A stretch of 64,000 bases of DNA, taken from Anaerolineales bacterium (GTDB taxonomy: Bacteria; Chloroflexota; Anaerolineae; Anaerolineales; Villigracilaceae). Under the pieces are notes generated by a model. The model was not told the DNA's origin and did no database searches. It saw only the letters and a program-made list of their open reading frames with translations. The stretch is from assembly GCA_030834895.1 (NCBI GenBank), contig JAUQXA010000024.1:1-64000 (forward strand). The letters are read 5' to 3'. The position numbers and the translations under genes were made by a program. Positions 59,780-64,000 of this stretch are shown one piece after another (position 1 is the stretch's first letter; the number at the start of each line of letters is the position of its first letter).

Positions 59780-59851
59780 TTAGCTAACGGTCAACAGGCG
59801 CACTTCGAAAAGGTAGATTTTTCGGCTATGTTTGGCAAGACGTAAGATCAT
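59780..59851 (-). CDS. 23-residue leader peptide of the exporter operon
   Basis: The reading frame is ATG to TAA, 24 codons: MILRLAKHSRKIYLFEVRLL then TVS. A strong ribosome site (AAGGAG, 59867-59862) lies 10 nt upstream. It sits between a good promoter (59892-59921) and a terminator (59727-59757). The codons GTG CGC CTG TT (59803-59793) are complementary to the terminator's 5' arm AACACGGCGCAC except for one bulged C. Translation through the leader would mask them and let the terminator form; a ribosome stalled in the first half (basic LRLAKHSRK) would let the antiterminator form and switch the exporter on. This is the logic of BmrB-BmrCD in Bacillus. Confidence 0.75.
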   Translation of the reverse strand: MILRLAKHSRKIYLFEVRLLTVS

Positions 59852-59891
59852 TTGAAGCGCGCTCCTTTCTTTAGAATTTAATTACGGTTGC

Positions 59892-59921
59892 AGTTTACAT
59901 TAAAGCGGGATGAGTTGTCAA
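59892..59921 (-). promoter_or_regulatory. Promoter of the leader-exporter operon
   Basis: On the minus strand TTGACA (59921-59916) and TAAACT (59897-59892) are separated by 18 nt. Transcription should start near 59885, 17 nt before the leader's ribosome site. The flanking 59930-60079 is AT-rich and shows no gene. Confidence 0.65.
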
Positions 59922-60079
59922 GGAATTTGGGTCCATATTTGGAATAAAGTTCGGATACTTCTGCTTTTCGGTAACTTGCATTTTTATTAATATTTCTCTA
60001 TGGTAGGAATACGGTAAAAGTCTAGCCATAAATGTATGGCTAAATGTACGGTATTAGAAATTAATATTATCCTTCAATC

Positions 60080-61093
60080 TTATTTGACAATGTTAGCACC
60101 TTTTGATCGATTGCACTTTTCACAAAGCAATTGTATGTTTCTTGAAGTGCTACTGCCGCCCATTGACAAGGGTATGATATGGTCATACTCTAAATTTATC
60201 TGACTCCCGCAGCGCACGCAGCGCCCACCATCTCTTTTCCAAACAAATAGCTTGACTTCATCAGGAATGGGATGTCTGTAAATCTTATTCGAAGTCTCTT
60301 TAGCAGAAACAGTTAATTTGTCCAACCCCGAATATTCAAGCACGTTATTTAAATCATTTTCGGATTGTGTGCTTAGAGCTATCCAGTAAGGTCTGGCTTT
60401 TGAGATTACATTAGCGATTAATCCAGTTGGAATTACCTGTGCTACGAAAACCCATGGAAGAAGTGTGACAAAGTTTTTTCCTACCTTTATTCTCCTTTTT
60501 TCAGAAGGAACGAATTGTTGGCTAGGTTGTTCAATTCTAATATCTTCCATAAGGTTGTAGCCACGATCTTTTAGAGATTCTATTAGGGCTTCTACGTAAT
60601 CTTCTTGAAAAACAATGTCGTCGCAAATTGCCAAATAATTTATGCCGAGCTTCGATAATATATCATACCCGCCATCTTGAAGGACAAAGCCACACTGGAC
60701 AACTAATTCAACTAAGTCTTTAGCGTCTTCTGCTCCTAACAAAATGGTATTGTCCGTTATTGAAAACTTGTATGAAGTATCGGCGCTAGGCTTGGTGCCA
60801 AATAACATTGAATCGTATTCGATTTCTTCTTTGGTTCTCCTGTCAGGTAGCCCAAACCGCCCCACAAATGGTGTTAAGTCCTTTTCAAATGTACAGTAAG
60901 ATAATTTTACAGGTTCCGTTCCGACCATTATTTCTTCGCCCTGAGTAATTCTAAAATCGTTGCTATTGACTGGTATGTTGAGCTTTAAGGAGAATCCTCT
61001 TTTCAATAACGTTTCTTGAAGGTCCGTTATTTCAAATGCCCCACATATTAAATTTCTCCATATGTGATAGTAAGAATAATATTCTAAGTCCAT
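60080..61093 (-). CDS. HNH endonuclease domain protein
   Basis: This 337-residue protein ends in an HNH domain (about 278-337): PDEVKLFVWKRDGGRCVRCG, then LEYDHIIPLSMGGSSTSRNI and LLCEKCNRSKG, with two CxxC pairs for zinc and the DH catalytic pair. The first 270 residues are not recognised; they contain a strongly hydrophobic strand-rich centre (FVTLLPWVFVAQVIPTGLIA). HNH enzymes cut DNA as restriction, homing or phage-defence nucleases. The gene is AT-rich compared with its neighbours and stands alone, which fits an acquired defence or mobile gene. Confidence 0.8.
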   Translation of the reverse strand: MDLEYYSYYHIWRNLICGAFEITDLQETLLKRGFSLKLNIPVNSNDFRITQGEEIMVGTEPVKLSYCTFEKDLTPFVGRFGLPDRRTKEEIEYDSMLFGTKPSADTSYKFSITDNTILLGAEDAKDLVELVVQCGFVLQDGGYDILSKLGINYLAICDDIVFQEDYVEALIESLKDRGYNLMEDIRIEQPSQQFVPSEKRRIKVGKNFVTLLPWVFVAQVIPTGLIANVISKARPYWIALSTQSENDLNNVLEYSGLDKLTVSAKETSNKIYRHPIPDEVKLFVWKRDGGRCVRCGSQINLEYDHIIPLSMGGSSTSRNIQLLCEKCNRSKGANIVK

Positions 61094-61355
61094 GTAATTA
61101 TTCCTTTTCGTGTTGTTGACTACTTGTGAAACCGTGTAATCTTTATTGTCGCCAATTTTTCACCCTATAATGAGTCTTCTAAATCGAGAGACTCTCAATT
61201 ATGCATACAGGGTTGTCTCGTATGAAGTCTACTGATCTCCACAGTATCTTATTCTCGGTCCGGTTGGGAAAAGTACAAGTCCCAGCGCAATTGCTAATTC
61301 ATCCAGAAGTCAGTGGGCATGTCGAAGAATTTTGCCAATTAAGCACCATAATATC
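61094..61355. other. AT-rich interval without a convincing gene
   Basis: It contains TATAAT at 61166-61171 and a hairpin GAGTCT..AGACTC around 61173-61194. An open plus-strand frame from 61201 overlaps the antitoxin-like gene in antisense and has no recognisable features. A small transcript is possible but not supported. Confidence 0.35.
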
Positions 61356-61589
61356 CTATGTTGAAATTGTCTGCGGTATCTTTGTTGCTTGCAAAAGCAA
61401 CCGCAATGCTTCATTGACCGCCTCATCATTTGGAAATGCTTTGGCAATGTCGGGGTCGAGCACCATAACATTTTTTCCAACCCTGCGTTTGGGGTCGAAT
61501 CGACCCTTGGGCAGGATGGTCATTTTTGATAAATCATACTCGTCTTTTAATTCGTAATCATCCAACTTCGTTTTAGAATTTTTATTCAT
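61356..61589 (-). CDS. Small antitoxin-like protein
   Basis: This 77-residue protein reads DDYELKDEYDLSKMTILPKG, then RVGKNVMVLDPDIAKAFPND and EAVNEALRLLLQATK. This is a small family frequent in cyanobacteria and Chloroflexota that resembles CopG/BrnA-type antitoxins: an extended basic N-terminal arm followed by a short helical module that could dimerise and bind DNA. The toxin partner, if any, is not adjacent. A ribosome site is not clear. Confidence 0.6.
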   Translation of the reverse strand: MNKNSKTKLDDYELKDEYDLSKMTILPKGRFDPKRRVGKNVMVLDPDIAKAFPNDEAVNEALRLLLQATKIPQTIST

Positions 61590-61698
61590 TTATGGCTTTC
61601 CGTTCTCTTCTGATTCTACACCAAGTCAGGCGGTTTTCTGTGGCTTTGTCATGAATAAAAGAGCATCTTGGCTTACAATGGAAAAAATCGAGGCTCAA

Positions 61699-62463
61699 AT
61701 GACAAAACCCACCTTCCTGAAATTCCTTCTTCCTGTCTTACTTCTTGCCATCCTCGCCTGCGGTGTGGGGACTCCCACACCCAACAAGTCCGATACGCTT
61801 GGCACTGTGGTTGCCGAAACGCTAACGTCCATGCCAGTCATTCCATCGCAAACGGTGGCAACTCCTGACCAAGCCATATTTTCGCCGATCCCGCCCCTTC
61901 CCAGTTCCACGCCCGAAGCGGTGGGAGTGAGGTACGTTTACACGCAGGCGCAGAACGTCAATTTGCGGGTGAATCCTGGCAGGCTGTTCAAGGTCAGCCG
62001 TGTGCTGGCACAGGGGACAAAGTTACAGGTGCTCGGCGTTGCTCCTGGTGCAGGGTGGCTGAACGTGGTCAACGATGAAGGGGTCATCGGCTGGGTCGGC
62101 GTGGACTTTGTCTCTGGTGGCTTCGATGGTCCACCCCCGCCTGTGGTGGAACCGAAGGATGTGCTGGTTGTGACGGGCACAGTCCTCGACGCGAACGGAA
62201 GCCCCGTCAACGGGATTGGGTTTGCGGTTGAGCAGGGCGGTCAACGGGACGATGCCAGCACCGATGAAACAGGAACTTTCTACGCCTTCCTGCCGACCAA
62301 GTTCGCTGGCTCGTGGACTGTGAGTTTCGTCTCGGTGGCTTGTACCACCCAGTCACCTGATGACAAGTGCAGGTGTACTGGAGATACATGCCCAAAGATT
62401 GAACCTAACACGGTGACAGTCACGGTGCCCATGTCCGCGCCGCTGAGTTTTGTGTGGATGTGA
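61699..62463 (+). CDS. Lipoprotein with bacterial SH3 domain
   Basis: This 254-residue protein has a lipoprotein signal (LLLAILACG, Cys near 21), a Ser/Thr/Pro linker (about 25-75), an SH3b domain (about 78-140; NVNLRVNPGRLFKVSRVLAQ, GWLNVVNDEGVIGWVGVDFV) and a C-terminal carboxypeptidase-regulatory-like beta domain (about 155-254; GTVLDANGSPVNGIGFAVEQ). SH3b domains bind peptidoglycan or other cell-surface polymers. It is anchored outside the membrane. The ATG at 61699 is chosen because GAGG lies upstream and the signal peptide begins there; earlier in-frame ATGs (61651, 61678) give a poor N-terminus. Confidence 0.8.
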   Translation: MTKPTFLKFLLPVLLLAILACGVGTPTPNKSDTLGTVVAETLTSMPVIPSQTVATPDQAIFSPIPPLPSSTPEAVGVRYVYTQAQNVNLRVNPGRLFKVSRVLAQGTKLQVLGVAPGAGWLNVVNDEGVIGWVGVDFVSGGFDGPPPPVVEPKDVLVVTGTVLDANGSPVNGIGFAVEQGGQRDDASTDETGTFYAFLPTKFAGSWTVSFVSVACTTQSPDDKCRCTGDTCPKIEPNTVTVTVPMSAPLSFVWM

Positions 62464-62511
62464 GAACGAGACAGTCCGTCGATTTGCGTTGTCGGCGGAC
62501 TGTCTCGTTCT
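62463..62511 (+). terminator. Terminator-like hairpin after the SH3 lipoprotein gene
   Basis: AGAACGAGACAGTCCG (62463-62478) pairs perfectly with CGGACTGTCTCGTTCT (62496-62511). The T-run is absent (GAAAATTATATTTT follows), but the 16-bp stem directly at the stop codon suggests an RNA 3' end. Confidence 0.6.
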
Positions 62512-62551
62512 GAAAATTATATTTTCTATAATAATGATGGGTGTTTCAATG

Positions 62552-62848
62552 TCAATATGGATACACTGCCCAATACAAGATCCAGAGAGCAAGACATATG
62601 CCGAGTGTAAAAAAAATACCCAACAAAACTGCCCCTACTTCCCCGGCGAATTTTTCACCAATGTATCCGCCAATCGAACCAAGGATAATAGTTATTGGGA
62701 CCACATAAGAAAACCAGGAAGAACCACCCCAAGTAGTTAAAACAATATTCAAAAATAAACCCAACAATAAGCCACTAATAGATCCATAGAACCAAACTTT
62801 TGGTCGAATCTTCTTTGGAGGTATTTTGTTGGTTTGTTCGATACTCAT
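62552..62848 (-). CDS. Small three-helix membrane protein
   Basis: This 98-residue protein has a charged N-terminus (MSIEQTNKIPPKKIRPK) and three membrane helices (about 18-38, 45-63 and 70-92) with Gly-rich faces (GSISGLLLGLFLN, GSIGGYIGEKFAGEVGAVLL). No family is recognised. It lies 11 nt downstream of the DUF333 lipoprotein gene's end on the same strand, so the two may be co-transcribed. Confidence 0.55.
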   Translation of the reverse strand: MSIEQTNKIPPKKIRPKVWFYGSISGLLLGLFLNIVLTTWGGSSWFSYVVPITIILGSIGGYIGEKFAGEVGAVLLGIFFTLGICLALWILYWAVYPY

Positions 62849-62859
62849 GGCGTTGAAGC

Positions 62860-63756
62860 TTACCCTGCGGCGAGTTGATACCAGAATTCAGAGATAAAAC
62901 CCTGTGAGTCCGCATTCAAGATTTGCTGCCCCACTGTTGGCTTTCCGTATGTGCATTTCCACTCGTAGACGGTTGCGCGCCCCGTTGTGGCGGCGGGAAT
63001 ATTGTCCGCAGTGGGATTCGCTTTGCAGTAGTCTTCCATTTCAGGCGTCGGTGTTTTATCCAAATTGGCTTTCTCAGCGCACGGGATGTTTGCCCCAAAA
63101 TGGCAGACCCAGAGACTGCTGTCCATGCAGCGCCAGGTCGCGTTCTGTTGAATCTCCTTCAGCGCGTCCGCTGTGACGAGTCCCAGGTCGATCATGTCCT
63201 GGACGATGATCTCCGGCATTTTGTCGCCGGTATAGCGTGCGTCCGGCTCGTCAATGGTCCCGACCGCCATGCAGTAGAGAAACGGGTCGCTATATGACTT
63301 CGTTCCGCTGTTCGCGTCGCAGGTTCCGTTGAAGTAATCGTCGGCGTCGCACTTATTTCCGTTCTTGAAGGTGCAGTCGCCCCTTTCGTGTCCGTCTTCG
63401 TTGCCGGTATTGGTGATGGTGTATGTCCCGCCGGTGATGACGCAATATTGCGAGGGGACCGTGATATAGCCTGTGATTTTGACTCCGCCCACCGGACAGT
63501 CACCGCGCATCAAAGCCCATTCCTCGCATTGACGGTTGTCCTCGAAAATGCATACGCCGTATTCCCCGCCATCCCCGCGTTTTTGGATCGAAAGCGTGCC
63601 GCCTTGTTTGACACAGTTTACTGATGCGGGGTTGGCAATCTGGCTTGACGGCTCTGCTGCGGCTGTGGGAGTGGGTTGCGACGCGCAGCCAGTTAATGCG
63701 ACGGCAGCCCAAAGAATAAGTGTCCACCTGATTACTCGTGATATTTTTTGAGACAT
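62860..63756 (-). CDS. Lipoprotein with tandem DUF333-like domains
   Basis: This 298-residue protein has a lipoprotein signal (AAVALTGCAS, Cys near 24) and two DUF333-like modules: SVNCVKQGGTLSIQKRGDGG with EYGVCIFEDNRQCEEWALMR, and YCVITGGTYTITNTGNEDGH with GDCTFKNGNKCDADDYFNGT. Single DUF333 domains occur in putative haemolysin-like lipoproteins (YoaF-type), whose role is unknown. The C-terminal third (about 150-298) is Cys-containing and unrecognised (WRCMDSSLWVCHFGANIPCA, VYEWKCTYGKPTVGQQ). The many cysteines suggest disulfide bonds outside the cell. The start at 63756 has AGGAGC upstream; an earlier ATG at 63825 is unlikely. Confidence 0.75.
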   Translation of the reverse strand: MSQKISRVIRWTLILWAAVALTGCASQPTPTAAAEPSSQIANPASVNCVKQGGTLSIQKRGDGGEYGVCIFEDNRQCEEWALMRGDCPVGGVKITGYITVPSQYCVITGGTYTITNTGNEDGHERGDCTFKNGNKCDADDYFNGTCDANSGTKSYSDPFLYCMAVGTIDEPDARYTGDKMPEIIVQDMIDLGLVTADALKEIQQNATWRCMDSSLWVCHFGANIPCAEKANLDKTPTPEMEDYCKANPTADNIPAATTGRATVYEWKCTYGKPTVGQQILNADSQGFISEFWYQLAAG

Positions 63757-63821
63757 TAGTAAGCTCCTGGTGAATTTTGTGAACCCTTGTTGTGGTACGG
63801 ACAGTCGGGCGGGAGATGAAT

Positions 63822-63989
63822 TCAACCTGACAACTCCTTCAGCAGATTCTTATTTTCAACCCTCAACGCCAGCAATTGCTGAACGCTTTGAAGGTCGCTT
63901 TTGGACTCGACGGGTATGAACAGCCAGCGTCCTTCCGGATAAGGATTGGCGCACTCGATTGCCAGTCGTGCATTTTGAGTCAATTTCAT
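63822..63989 (-). CDS. Short hypothetical protein at the window edge
   Basis: This frame of 55 codons starts at an ATG (63989-63987), reads MKLTQNARLAIECANPYPEG, RWLFIPVESKSDLQSVQQLL and ends LKELSG before TGA at 63822-63824. The sequence has natural amino acid use and a heptad-like C-terminal helix (LQSVQQLLALRVENKNLLKE). The frame is open to the window edge, so the real start may lie beyond 64000. It is upstream of the DUF333 lipoprotein gene on the same strand. No family is recognised. Confidence 0.5.
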   Translation of the reverse strand: MKLTQNARLAIECANPYPEGRWLFIPVESKSDLQSVQQLLALRVENKNLLKELSG

Positions 63990-64000
63990 GTTTTGGGCTT

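Noticed and set aside
61201..61557. Plus-strand gene of 118 codons
   Set aside because: Its second half is antisense to the antitoxin-like gene at 61356-61589, which has a recognisable family pattern; the first half has no ribosome site or known motif.

Overview
The window looks like a stretch of chromosome from an uncultured-type Chloroflexota bacterium, probably Anaerolineae. That placement is an inference from the general look of the proteins, the mixed 50-60% GC and the very high load of dispersed palindromic repeats; there is no rRNA or tRNA gene here to confirm it.

Region 1 (1-6463) is a damaged type I restriction-modification locus. An IS5-type element cuts hsdM, whose remnant is also frameshifted by a palindromic repeat. 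hsdS and hsdR remain open, and a REP-associated tyrosine transposase (RAYT) gene sits between them, overlapping the hsdR start. Short palindromes (core TTCATGAA or TTTGAAA, often with GTAGGGG/CCCCTAC edges) are inserted in frame inside hsdM, the RAYT gene itself and three times inside hsdR, each time just ahead of a catalytic motif. The same kind of insertion recurs in a radical SAM gene at 23.3 kb, and several genes elsewhere take their stop codon from a palindrome.

Region 2 (6464-26802) is mostly housekeeping and envelope genes: a class III aminotransferase, an OmpR-type two-component system, thioredoxin reductase, malate dehydrogenase and citrate synthase (two neighbouring TCA enzymes), a NifX-like protein with two membrane-anchored triheme cytochromes c and a divergent XRE-cupin regulator, a GT39-like membrane protein, a PrsW-like protease, a radical SAM / DinB-like / DUF2344 operon, a bactofilin-like membrane protein, an ankyrin protein and a Nudix protein.

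Region 3 (26884-51747) looks like one catabolic island. It holds two copies, in opposite orientation, of a choline-kinase-like gene next to a dimethylglycine/sarcosine-dehydrogenase-like FAD-GcvT gene, an MttB-type methyltransferase, a PfkB protein lacking its catalytic Asp, class II aldolase, HAD phosphatase, HisC-like aminotransferase, a DeoR regulator with repeated operator-like sites, an APC permease, DUF47-PiT phosphate transport, a complete ABC importer and a phosphodiesterase. The inferred theme is uptake and stripping of an N-methylated and probably phosphorylated compound (for example a choline phosphoester), with release of methyl groups, amine and phosphate.

Region 4 (51742-64000) has PfpI and YjbQ proteins, a zone of broken genes (RNase HI, DUF2807), RtcB, and a heterodimeric ABC exporter pair. 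Ahead of the exporter lie a promoter, a 23-codon leader peptide, an antiterminator-capable segment inside that leader and a rho-independent terminator: a complete apparent ribosome-mediated attenuator of the BmrB-BmrCD kind. An HNH protein, a small antitoxin-like protein and secreted lipoproteins close the window.
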